DNA of 38,726 nucleotides from Candidatus Binataceae bacterium (GTDB lineage Bacteria; Desulfobacterota; Binatia; Binatales; Binataceae). This document shows, in pieces, positions 17,192-24,164 of this stretch. The stretch lies in assembly GCA_024281015.1 (NCBI GenBank), contig JAMXLL010000109.1:1-38726 (forward strand), given 5' to 3'. Each line of letters begins with the position of its first letter. Within the stretch, counting starts at the first letter, position 1. Under the pieces are notes generated by a model. That model was given only the letters and a program-made list of their open reading frames with translations, was not told the origin of the DNA and searched no databases. The position numbers and the translations under genes were made by a program.

Positions 17192-17804
17192 CTTTGTCGT
17201 GACCAGAGTCATCATTCCTATTTACTTCGATTACGCGTCTACTCTCTGCTACGTCGCATGGCGGATCGTGCGCGAACTAAGGCAGGAGCTCGGCTTCGAG
17301 CCGCTTTGGAAGGGTGTGCCGATCCGATGGCGCACTCATTCGAGCGCCCCAGGTCAGGTTCTGGGGATCGTGGAGCGAGCGAAAATCGCCACGGTCATTG
17401 CCGAAACAGGTGTGGAGGTCACGCCTCCGGAGCATTGGGTCGATTCTGATGCGGCCCTAATCGGCTCAGAGTTGGCTCGCCGGGCAGGCGTGTTCGACCA
17501 ATTCCACGATTCGGTGTTTCGTCACGCGTTCGAGTTGGGTAGGGACATTTCCCATCCCGACCGCCTGGCAGACATCGCAGCCGAGAGCGGTATGGACATC
17601 GACGCGTTCCGTCAGGGTGTTCTGCAGCGCGTGACCGCGCCTGTCCTGAAGGCTAATCAGAAGGAAGCCGACCAATTTTCCGCGCTGGGTTACCCAACTT
17701 TTATGCTCGGCGAATTTCCCTTAGTTGGCATCCAGCCCAAGGACACGATGCGTTTGCTGCTCGCACGCTTTCTTGATCAACGCCGCAACATGCCACAAGG
17801 ATGA
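17184..17804 (+). CDS. DsbA/HCCA-isomerase-type thioredoxin-fold protein with SxxC site
   Basis: A thioredoxin-fold protein of about 206 residues of the DsbA/2-hydroxychromene-2-carboxylate isomerase group. After the first beta strand (PIYFDYAST) the active-site CxxC is replaced by STLC, so only one Cys is left. The central helical insertion is present, and the cis-proline loop is GYPTFML near residue 172. GTG 17181 and ATG 17184 are both possible; the ATG overlaps the ferritin-like stop. With one Cys it cannot form the standard DsbA disulfide alone. It may be glutathione-dependent, as HCCA isomerases are, which would fit the presence of gshB. No signal peptide is apparent, so it is probably cytoplasmic. 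Confidence 0.8.
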   Translation: MRSFVVTRVIIPIYFDYASTLCYVAWRIVRELRQELGFEPLWKGVPIRWRTHSSAPGQVLGIVERAKIATVIAETGVEVTPPEHWVDSDAALIGSELARRAGVFDQFHDSVFRHAFELGRDISHPDRLADIAAESGMDIDAFRQGVLQRVTAPVLKANQKEADQFSALGYPTFMLGEFPLVGIQPKDTMRLLLARFLDQRRNMPQG

Positions 17805-17974
17805 AACCATTGAGCGATAAGCTGTTTGCCCGTGAATAGCATAGGAATCCCGGTCAGGGAGGGTATGGCCGCCCAATGGATAGTGGTTTAGACTCGAAGC
17901 ATCGCACGGCGGAGCAAGCCGGCCAGGACCCGATTGCTGCAGCGGCCCGCCGCCAGTGAGGGCGCAGGAATCTG

Positions 17975-18268
17975 ATGAGTGATAGCAAAACCACCCGGCT
18001 GTTCCGGCTGGTGGACGAGTTGTCCGAGGCTGCGAAACGATTGGGGCTCGAGGTGCGCCGCGAGAAGATTCTACGCGAGGTCGGCTACCGAGCACGGGGA
18101 GGCGCTTGCCGGCTAGGCGAGCGCAATTTGATTATTCTGGACCGCGAAATGGCCCCCGCAGAGCAGGTGGAGATATTGGCCGAGGCTTTGCGCGGCCGCG
18201 ACGTTGAAACTCTTTACTTATCGCCCGCTGCGCGGCGCGTTGTTGAGACTACTGCCGAACCAGGTTAA
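17975..18268 (+). CDS. Conserved-looking hypothetical protein, 97 residues
   Basis: I do not recognise a named family. The protein is small, charged and predicted helical at both ends, with a central segment RARGGACRLGERNLIILDREM that looks like two short strands, and a tail LRGRDVETLYLSPAARRVV. One Cys is present; no signal peptide or membrane segment is seen. ATG 17975 has AGGA 6 bases upstream. It is 170 bases after the thioredoxin-fold gene and about 280 bases before fur, on the same strand. Codon use matches the neighbours, so it is probably real. The location next to fur, a ferritin-like gene and hemW hints at iron or redox stress, but that is only context. Confidence 0.7.
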   Translation: MSDSKTTRLFRLVDELSEAAKRLGLEVRREKILREVGYRARGGACRLGERNLIILDREMAPAEQVEILAEALRGRDVETLYLSPAARRVVETTAEPG

Positions 18269-18303
18269 ATGCCCGAGGCGGGTGGCAATCCTCGCCGCTG
18301 AGT

Positions 18304-18373
18304 GTGCCGCGAGCGAGAAATTGCGGGCACGCGGTGATCGGTGAGGGGACCGGTCACGCTTGAGAAAAGCGTG
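18304..18373 (+). other. Cluster of hairpins between orf97 and fur, two mutually exclusive
   Basis: Three consecutive stems can form on the plus strand: 18304-18310 with 18323-18330 (7 pairs, one bulge), 18334-18342 with 18349-18357 (9 pairs, one G-U, loop GAGGGG) and 18355-18361 with 18367-18373 (7 pairs). The second and third share CAC at 18355-18357, so they cannot both be complete. The fur start is about 180 bases downstream and there is no T-run. It may be a leader RNA element, an attenuator or chance folding in GC-rich DNA. Confidence 0.35.
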
Positions 18374-18550
18374 CATAGCCAAGGTCGCTGGCCACACGAA
18401 TTTCCGCTTCCGGACGTCCCGCGCGAAAAATTGAATGGCACGCATGAATACTGGCCCTCCATTTCAGACTTGGCATTCCAATCGCCGTTCAATGGCCACT
18501 CTCGTGGCGGGCCTTGACAATCGCAATTGGTACAGCGCCTTGAGCGGGTG

Positions 18551-19042
18551 ATGAGCGTGGCCGAAACTGACATAGGTGCTGCGAGCCGCGAACATCTGAG
18601 CCGGAGTAAGCCCGAGCAGCGAATGGAATTGTTTCATTCACGCCTGCGTGACCGCGGTCTTAAATCGACCTCCCCGCGCGACGATATCGCCCGGGTTTTC
18701 TTCGAACTGGGTCGCCATGTTAGTGCCGAGGAACTCTATGCTGAAGTAAAGAAGATAAATCCACACGTCGGTTACGCGACCATTTACCGGACCCTCAAGT
18801 TGCTCAAGGAATGCGAGCTACTTAACGAGCGTCATTTCGACGAGGACCAGGCACGCTTCGAGGTTGCCGGCGACCATCATCATGATCATTTCATCTGCGA
18901 AAAATGCGGCAAGATTGTGGAATTCGAAGATGATGCGATCGAGCGGATGCAGCAGGACGTCGCCAGGAAACTAGGCGTGGCTCTCACACGGCACAAACTC
19001 GAACTCTATGGGCTGTGCGCTGATTGCCGACGCTCGCGATGA
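18551..19042 (+). CDS. fur: Fur-family metal-responsive transcriptional regulator
   Basis: A 163-residue Fur-type protein from ATG 18551 (an in-frame TTG at 18527 would add eight residues). The winged helix includes HVSAEELYAEV and HVGYATIYRTLKLL, the DNA-recognition region. HHHDHFIC (109-116) supplies regulatory-metal His residues. CEKC (Cys116, Cys119) and CADC (Cys156, Cys159) form the structural zinc site. RHFDEDQARFE gives further ligands. Full conservation of the His cluster suits Fur or a close paralogue; Zur, PerR and Mur share the fold, so the metal sensed is likely but not certain to be iron. About 25 extra residues precede the usual N-terminus. It is preceded by a 280-base structured gap and is near hemW and a ferritin-like gene. 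I found no clear Fur box. Confidence 0.88.
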   Translation: MSVAETDIGAASREHLSRSKPEQRMELFHSRLRDRGLKSTSPRDDIARVFFELGRHVSAEELYAEVKKINPHVGYATIYRTLKLLKECELLNERHFDEDQARFEVAGDHHHDHFICEKCGKIVEFEDDAIERMQQDVARKLGVALTRHKLELYGLCADCRRSR

Positions 19043-19119
19043 AACACCGTCTGGCGCATGCTTGCGCCGGTAAAGAAATGCTAATTTGGGCCAATTCCTA
19101 AGCACGAGGTAAAACCATC

Positions 19120-20274
19120 ATGGGCGTCCTCTCAGGATATCGAGTGATCGAACTCGCCGGCATAGGGCCGGCCCCAATGTGCGCAATGTTGCTGTCGGAC
19201 ATGGGAGCCGACGTTGTTCGTATCGACCGGTTGGCTGACGCAGGTTTGGGTGTGCAGGTACAGACCAAGTACAGCCTGCTGAATCGCGGGCGGCGTTCCG
19301 TGGCGCTCGATTTGAAACGTCCGGAAGCGACTGACGCGGTGTTGCGAATGGTAGCCAAGGCCGACGCGCTTATCGAAGGCTTCCGGCCTGGCGTCATGGA
19401 GCGGCTGGGATTGGGTCCTGAGGTTTGCCTCTCGCGAAATCCCAAACTGGTGTACGGACGGATGACTGGATGGGGGCAGGAGGGACCGCTCGCACAGGCC
19501 GCCGGTCACGATATCAACTATATCGCTTTGGCGGGTGCCCTTTATTGCATCGGGCGCCGCGGCACCGCCCCTGTGCCGCCACTCAATCTGGTTGGCGACT
19601 TCGGCGGCGGCGCGCTTTACCTCGCGCTGGGCGTGGTGGGTGGCATTCTCGAAGCGCAGAAATCCGGCAAAGGGCAGGTGGTCGACGTCGCTATGGTTGA
19701 TGGGGTCGCCTCGTTGATGACCGCGATTTACGGAATGCACGGTGCTGGAATCTGGACCAACGAGCGGGGCACCAACATTCTCGATACCGGAGCGCATTAT
19801 TACGACGTTTACGAGACACGCGATGGCAAGCACATCTCTGTCGGATCCATTGAGACCAAATTCTACGAAGAGTTGCTAGAGCGCAGTGGATTGAAAAACG
19901 AAGAATTGCCGCGCCAAAACGACCGCCCCTCATGGCCACGAATGAAGGAAAGGCTGAAGTCACTGTTTCTGTCCAAGACGCGCGATGAATGGTGCAAGAT
20001 CATGGAAGGTACGGATATTTGCTTTGCTCCAGTCTTGAGCATGGACGAGGCGCCGCAGCATCCGCACAATCAAATTCGTGAAACATTCGTCGAGCAGGAT
20101 GGTGTCACACAACCGGCGCCCGCGCCGCGGTTCAGCCGCACCCCCAGCGCTATCCAGCGGCCACCAGCCAAGCCCGGTGAGCATACCGAAGAAGCCTTAC
20201 GGGACTGGGGCTTTAGCCCAGGCGACCTGGAGCAACTTCGCAGTTGCGGCGCTATTGGCGGCAATCGTCCCTGA
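19120..20274 (+). CDS. Alpha-methylacyl-CoA racemase (CaiB/BaiF family)
   Basis: A 384-residue class III CoA-transferase-fold enzyme. All catalytic residues of mycobacterial methylacyl-CoA racemase (His126, Asp156, Glu241) occur at a constant offset of four: His130 (AAGHDINYIALAGAL), Asp160 (LVGDFGGGALYLALG) and Glu245 (GSIETKFYEELL). This supports racemase, which inverts the 2-methyl centre of branched acyl-CoA, over CoA transfer. GRMTGWGQEGP is another racemase signature. ATG 19120 has GAGG 12 bases upstream. It would let beta-oxidation handle branched chains, for example from isoprenoids or sterol side chains. It converges with the cytidylate-kinase-like gene and precedes a true-looking class III CoA-transferase. 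Confidence 0.9.
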   Translation: MGVLSGYRVIELAGIGPAPMCAMLLSDMGADVVRIDRLADAGLGVQVQTKYSLLNRGRRSVALDLKRPEATDAVLRMVAKADALIEGFRPGVMERLGLGPEVCLSRNPKLVYGRMTGWGQEGPLAQAAGHDINYIALAGALYCIGRRGTAPVPPLNLVGDFGGGALYLALGVVGGILEAQKSGKGQVVDVAMVDGVASLMTAIYGMHGAGIWTNERGTNILDTGAHYYDVYETRDGKHISVGSIETKFYEELLERSGLKNEELPRQNDRPSWPRMKERLKSLFLSKTRDEWCKIMEGTDICFAPVLSMDEAPQHPHNQIRETFVEQDGVTQPAPAPRFSRTPSAIQRPPAKPGEHTEEALRDWGFSPGDLEQLRSCGAIGGNRP

Positions 20275-20347
20275 TCGAATCAGGGCGATTACTGATCGGC
20301 CGCTCGCTCAGGTGTTTTGAGGGTTATCGCGGTGCAGTGGCAGGATC

Positions 20348-21172
20348 TCAGTACGCTTGCCACGGATCCGGCGGCATCTCTTGATTAAGCACTTCAACTC
20401 TCTTCACGCCTTTGACGCGGCCGACGACCTCGCTCACCAAGTCATCCCAGGGCGGAACGATGCCGAGCCCGACTACCTGCACCACCCCTTCGGAGCTTTG
20501 TACTCTGAATGGCGCATTGCCGAGTTTGGGATGACTGAGCAGCGCGGCGCGCACTTCGGCGGCCAAGGCGGCATTGCGCATTTGCCCCCACTGTTCGGCC
20601 GTCGCAGTATGATCGATTTCCGCCGCGAACGAAGCGAGCAGTGCGGCTGAGGATACCAACGGCACGGCAAATACGTTGAGGACCAAATTGTAGTTGGAGG
20701 GGTCGTCGATATCGATGCCGAAGAGAGTCTGGATGCGTGCGCGCACCTCCCGATCGTAATCACGGACCCGCGCCTCGGCCAGCGCTGCGGTAAGTGTTTC
20801 CTCGGCGGCCGCAATTCGCGTGCGTTCCTTGATCGGTCCACACAACCGCACGCGCACGCCGCATCCCAACTCCGGCAGAATCTGCGCGACCGAGCGGCCT
20901 ATTACCACCACCTGGTCTCGCGCCATCTCTTTCAGAACCACCGCCCTGAAGAAAGCGGTAAATCGCCCCGTGTCAGTCTTGAAGCGCATCCAGAAGGTCG
21001 GACGCCGCTCATCGACTATGCCCAACGCCTCGGCAGGAATGTTGTACGTGCGCGATGTGGCTGAGACGAGTTGCTCGGAAGTCAGCAGGCGGTAACCGAG
21101 TCGCTCGGCCGTCAAGCGGGCGAGCTCGGCTCCGCGCATTCCGACGTGCTGCGTAATGGCGATGATCGCCAT
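20348..21172 (-). CDS. Cytidylate-kinase-like domain fused to a BON domain
   Basis: A 274-residue protein starting at ATG 21172, which has GGGGAG 6 bases upstream; an upstream frame to 21292 is not supported. Residues 1-190 match the cytidylate kinase-like family found in many Deltaproteobacteria (MAIIAITQHVG, then ELARLTAERLGYRLL, VVVIGRSVAQIL, and ARIQTLFGIDIDDPSNYNLVLN). The nucleotide-binding loop, usually GSGG-like, reads HVGMRGAEL, so kinase activity is uncertain. Residues about 205-268 form a BON domain (RNAALAAEVRAALL, then VQVVGLGIVP, VSEVVGRVKGVKRVEV), normally a lipid or small-molecule-binding module. There is no signal peptide. It sits on the minus strand between two CaiB/BaiF-fold genes and has only a 20-base head-to-head DNA overlap-free spacer of about 140 bases before the second, so regulation might be shared. 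Confidence 0.8.
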   Translation of the reverse strand: MAIIAITQHVGMRGAELARLTAERLGYRLLTSEQLVSATSRTYNIPAEALGIVDERRPTFWMRFKTDTGRFTAFFRAVVLKEMARDQVVVIGRSVAQILPELGCGVRVRLCGPIKERTRIAAAEETLTAALAEARVRDYDREVRARIQTLFGIDIDDPSNYNLVLNVFAVPLVSSAALLASFAAEIDHTATAEQWGQMRNAALAAEVRAALLSHPKLGNAPFRVQSSEGVVQVVGLGIVPPWDDLVSEVVGRVKGVKRVEVLNQEMPPDPWQAY

Positions 21173-21312
21173 GTTGCTCCCCTGCCGGTGGCTTTGGTTC
21201 TCTGCTGTCGTATGGTCGCACACGGTTTGCGCGCCGTCCATCATGCAAACATTGCGCTTTCGTGAAACCGGCGCTAACTGCTTTGCCACCAACTATGGTA
21301 TAGAGCAACGCT

Positions 21313-22524
21313 ATGGAAGCACCACTCAAAGGCATAAGGGTCATTGATTGGACGATTTTTCAGCAGGGCCCCTACGCGACTACTCTCCTGGCCGACATGG
21401 GCGCCGAAGTCATCAAGCTCGAAGAGCGCGACAAGGGCGACCCTGGCCGAGCCGTGTTCGCTATCGGCGGTGCTGATACTAACAAGAAGGGTCTCAACTT
21501 TTACTTCGAGGCCAACAATCGCCACAAGCATAGCCTGACGGTGGACCTGCGCAAGCCGTCGGCGCGCGAACTGGTATATAAGCTGGTCGAAAAAAGCGAT
21601 GTCTTTGTCCAGAATTTCCGCAAAGGCGTCGCCGATCGACTGGGGCTCGGTTACAAGGACCTGAGCGCTCGTAATCCGAAATTGATTTATGCCAGTGCCA
21701 CCGGCTACGGGCCATTAGGCCCGGACAGCGGCGAACCTTCGTTCGACTACATGGGTCATGCGCGTTCCGGCATCATGCTCACGGGCCCGGCGGACATCAA
21801 AGATCCGATCTACCTGACTGGCGGGATTGCTGATCAGATGGGAGCGATTATGCTCGCTTATGGCGTGACCATGGCGTTGGTGGCGCGTGAACGATACGGG
21901 GTAGGTCAGGAAGTAAATGCGTCCCATCTCGGCTCGATGATGGCCCTACAGGGACTGAACGTTTCGAGCCGTACAATCCTCGGCCATCAGTTTGTGCGCA
22001 ACTCGCGTGAGGATTCCTTCAACCCATTGTGGAACCATTACAAGTGCGCGGACGATCAATGGATCTGCCTGGGCATGATCCAGGACAAATACTGGAAGGA
22101 CTTCTGTAATGCCCTGGGAATCAAGGAATTGATTGATGATTCCCGGTTCAACACGATGAAGTTGCGGGGCAAGAACCGGCGCGAGTTGATTAAAGTTCTG
22201 GACGATGTGTTCGTCACCAAGCCGCGTAGCGAATGGATGAAGATCCTTGACGAAGGCGGCGATTTTATCTACACCGTCGTCAACTCGGTCGACGACCTGC
22301 CCAACGATGTCCAGGTGCAGGCCAATGAGTATATTGTTGACTATGATCATCCGGTAGCAGGGAAGACTCAGTTGATGGGAGTTCCGGTTAACTTGAGTAA
22401 AACTCCAGGTAACGCACGTGGCCGTGCTCCTGAATTGGGTGAGCATACCGAGACGATACTCACGGAGCTGCTCGGCTATAGTTGGGAGGAGGTGGCAAAG
22501 TTGCAAGAAGAAGGCGCAATCTGA
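21313..22524 (+). CDS. Class III CoA-transferase (CaiB/BaiF family)
   Basis: A 403-residue enzyme of the formyl-CoA-transferase fold, which moves CoA between carboxylic acids through an aspartyl-CoA intermediate. The nucleophile is Asp174 in TGGIADQMGAIMLAYG, matching Asp169 of formyl-CoA transferase. The N-terminal Rossmann part reads GIRVIDWTIFQQGPYATTLLADMGAEVIKLE, and SLTVDLRKP and VFVQNFRKG are family segments. Unlike the neighbouring racemase, it lacks the HDINY motif. The C-terminus ends with GEHTETILTELLGYSWEEV, usual for the family. Divergently arranged with the cytidylate-kinase-like/BON gene (140 bases). The acid substrate is unknown; together with the racemase and flavoprotein it suggests activation of a hydrophobic acid for oxidation. 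Confidence 0.9.
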   Translation: MEAPLKGIRVIDWTIFQQGPYATTLLADMGAEVIKLEERDKGDPGRAVFAIGGADTNKKGLNFYFEANNRHKHSLTVDLRKPSARELVYKLVEKSDVFVQNFRKGVADRLGLGYKDLSARNPKLIYASATGYGPLGPDSGEPSFDYMGHARSGIMLTGPADIKDPIYLTGGIADQMGAIMLAYGVTMALVARERYGVGQEVNASHLGSMMALQGLNVSSRTILGHQFVRNSREDSFNPLWNHYKCADDQWICLGMIQDKYWKDFCNALGIKELIDDSRFNTMKLRGKNRRELIKVLDDVFVTKPRSEWMKILDEGGDFIYTVVNSVDDLPNDVQVQANEYIVDYDHPVAGKTQLMGVPVNLSKTPGNARGRAPELGEHTETILTELLGYSWEEVAKLQEEGAI

Positions 22525-22868
22525 TGTCGCCTCTCAAACCTGCCAGTGACGAGGTCCTTTACGGACCTGCCGGACTCGCCATCTCGACGGAACGAGCAAG
22601 GCGCCAGCCGATCGGAGTGAAGGGAAAGATCAACGCGAAGCATTGAACGAACAAAGTCAAATCGCTCCACATAGATGCCTCGTCACGATCTCGCCTTTCA
22701 ACGAAGGGCTGGAGATGACAAGAAAACAGCGTCTCGTCCGCGTTTGCTCGAAATCCAAGCTATACACTCCGCTATGAAGTACTTCCCGATAAGCTCCAGT
22801 TATCGGAGCCTGCTTGAATTATCTCTCGGTCAACGCTCGGAATTTTTTTCACTGGTAAAGTCGAGCTG
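22525..22868. other. Intergenic region before the flavoprotein gene, with a dyad
   Basis: No credible ORF. There is a small stem AGGTCC/GGACCT at 22551-22567 without T-run. At 22786-22806 arms CCGATAA and TTATCGG are separated by 7 bases, 62 bases before the flavoprotein start, a possible operator. I see no good -35/-10 pair. Confidence 0.4.
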
Positions 22869-24038
22869 ATGGAAATATACACATTTTCAGATGCCACGGA
22901 GCGGATTCTGGCCGAGGTGCGGGATCTTGAGCCTGAGATTCGCGAGGCTGCCGGCCTAATTGAGACCGACCGGCACCTGCCGGACAAACTCGCGCACTCT
23001 TTGATGCACGCCGGAGTCTTCCGGATGGGTGTGCCGCAGGTTTATGGCGGTGCCGAACTCGATCCCATGGGCCAGGTACGCGTCGTCGAGGAACTCTCTC
23101 GTATCGAGGGTTCCGTCGGATGGCTCTCGATGATTTCGAGCGCCGGCAGTTTCCTTGCGGCGTTTCTCCAGCCCTCCGTTGCCGAGAGGCTATTCGCACC
23201 GCCTGAAAGTGTACTGGCGGGCAATCTTCGGCCACCACAAAGTGCCGAAGCGGTGGATGGTGGTTACCGGGTCAGCGGCCATTTCCGCTTCGGCAGTGGA
23301 TGCCATCATGCAACCGTGATGGCGTGCGGTTGTATAGTTCATAGAGACGGCAAGCCTGAGACGACTCGCAGGGGCGAGCCAAATATCAGAGTCATGCTGG
23401 TGCCCAAATCAAAGGTGACTATTGTCGACGTGTGGCACACCACCGGCATGCGCGGCACGGGTAGCAACGATTACCTGGTGGAGAATGTGTTTGTACCTTC
23501 AGAGGAAAGCCCGAGCATGGCCGATCCCCCATTCTGCCCCGGTCCGCTATACCGTTTCCCCCAACTGTTCCTGGTTTCGCATGCGGGTGTTCCACTCGGA
23601 CTTGCCCGGAGTGCATTGGATTTTGTTCTGGACTTGAGCACGCGTAAGGAAGGCTCGCCCGGGCGGGGCTTGATGCGCGAAGATACGAACGCCCAGGAAA
23701 CCATCGCCTGGGCGGAGGCTCATCTGGCTGCTGCGCGCTGCTTTGTATACGGCACACTCGAAGATCTCTGGAAAAGCCTGACCAAGGGGGCCCGGCCAAC
23801 GCCCCGGCAGCACGCGAACTATCGTCTGATGATCACCTATTCGCATCAAGCGGCCAGGCAGGTCATTTCGACTCTGTATGATCTGGCCGCAACCAGTTCG
23901 ATTTTTCGCAGCAGTCGGCTGGATCGCGACATGCGTGACATCCTGACCGCCTGTCAGCATCGCGTCGTCCATCCGAAAATGTACCGACCGGCGGGGCGGC
24001 TGTTGTTGGGCCTCAGCCCCGACGAGCCATTCTTTTAA
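22869..24038 (+). CDS. Acyl-CoA-dehydrogenase-fold flavoprotein, group D monooxygenase-like
   Basis: A 389-residue protein with acyl-CoA dehydrogenase architecture: N-terminal helices (MHAGVFRMGVPQVYGGAELD), central beta domain (YRVSGHFRFGSGC, then TTGMRGTGSNDYLVENVFVP) and C-terminal helices. The missing acyl-CoA catalytic Glu region, the wording GTGSNDYLVENVFVP and the tail CQHRVVHPKMYRPAGRLLLGL resemble flavin-dependent hydroxylases such as HsaA, DszC and related group D monooxygenases more than true acyl-CoA dehydrogenases. Such enzymes use reduced flavin from a separate reductase, which is not seen in the window. ATG 22869 has a weak ribosome site (GAG). Downstream of a CoA-transferase, it could hydroxylate an aromatic, sterol or other hydrophobic substrate. 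The monooxygenase reading is moderate confidence. Confidence 0.8.
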   Translation: MEIYTFSDATERILAEVRDLEPEIREAAGLIETDRHLPDKLAHSLMHAGVFRMGVPQVYGGAELDPMGQVRVVEELSRIEGSVGWLSMISSAGSFLAAFLQPSVAERLFAPPESVLAGNLRPPQSAEAVDGGYRVSGHFRFGSGCHHATVMACGCIVHRDGKPETTRRGEPNIRVMLVPKSKVTIVDVWHTTGMRGTGSNDYLVENVFVPSEESPSMADPPFCPGPLYRFPQLFLVSHAGVPLGLARSALDFVLDLSTRKEGSPGRGLMREDTNAQETIAWAEAHLAAARCFVYGTLEDLWKSLTKGARPTPRQHANYRLMITYSHQAARQVISTLYDLAATSSIFRSSRLDRDMRDILTACQHRVVHPKMYRPAGRLLLGLSPDEPFF

Positions 24039-24164
24039 TTTCTTGCGACCCCCTCCAGCCTGACTGAACCCCAAGATACAAATCTAACCTGGTCCTGCTA
24101 ATCAGCTGGCCATGTCTATGTGATTCTCACGCGAGTTCGACCGGGGAGCACCACCGATTATTCC

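Noticed and set aside
17876-17959. 27-codon ORF (MDSGLDSKHRTAEQAGQDP...) upstream of the 97-residue gene
   Set aside because: Its AGGGAGGG lies about 12 bases away and the peptide has no recognisable feature; too short to support without conservation.
18514-18536. TTGACA hexamer before fur as a promoter
   Set aside because: No -10-like hexamer at 16-18 bases; TACAGC is only 11 bases away.
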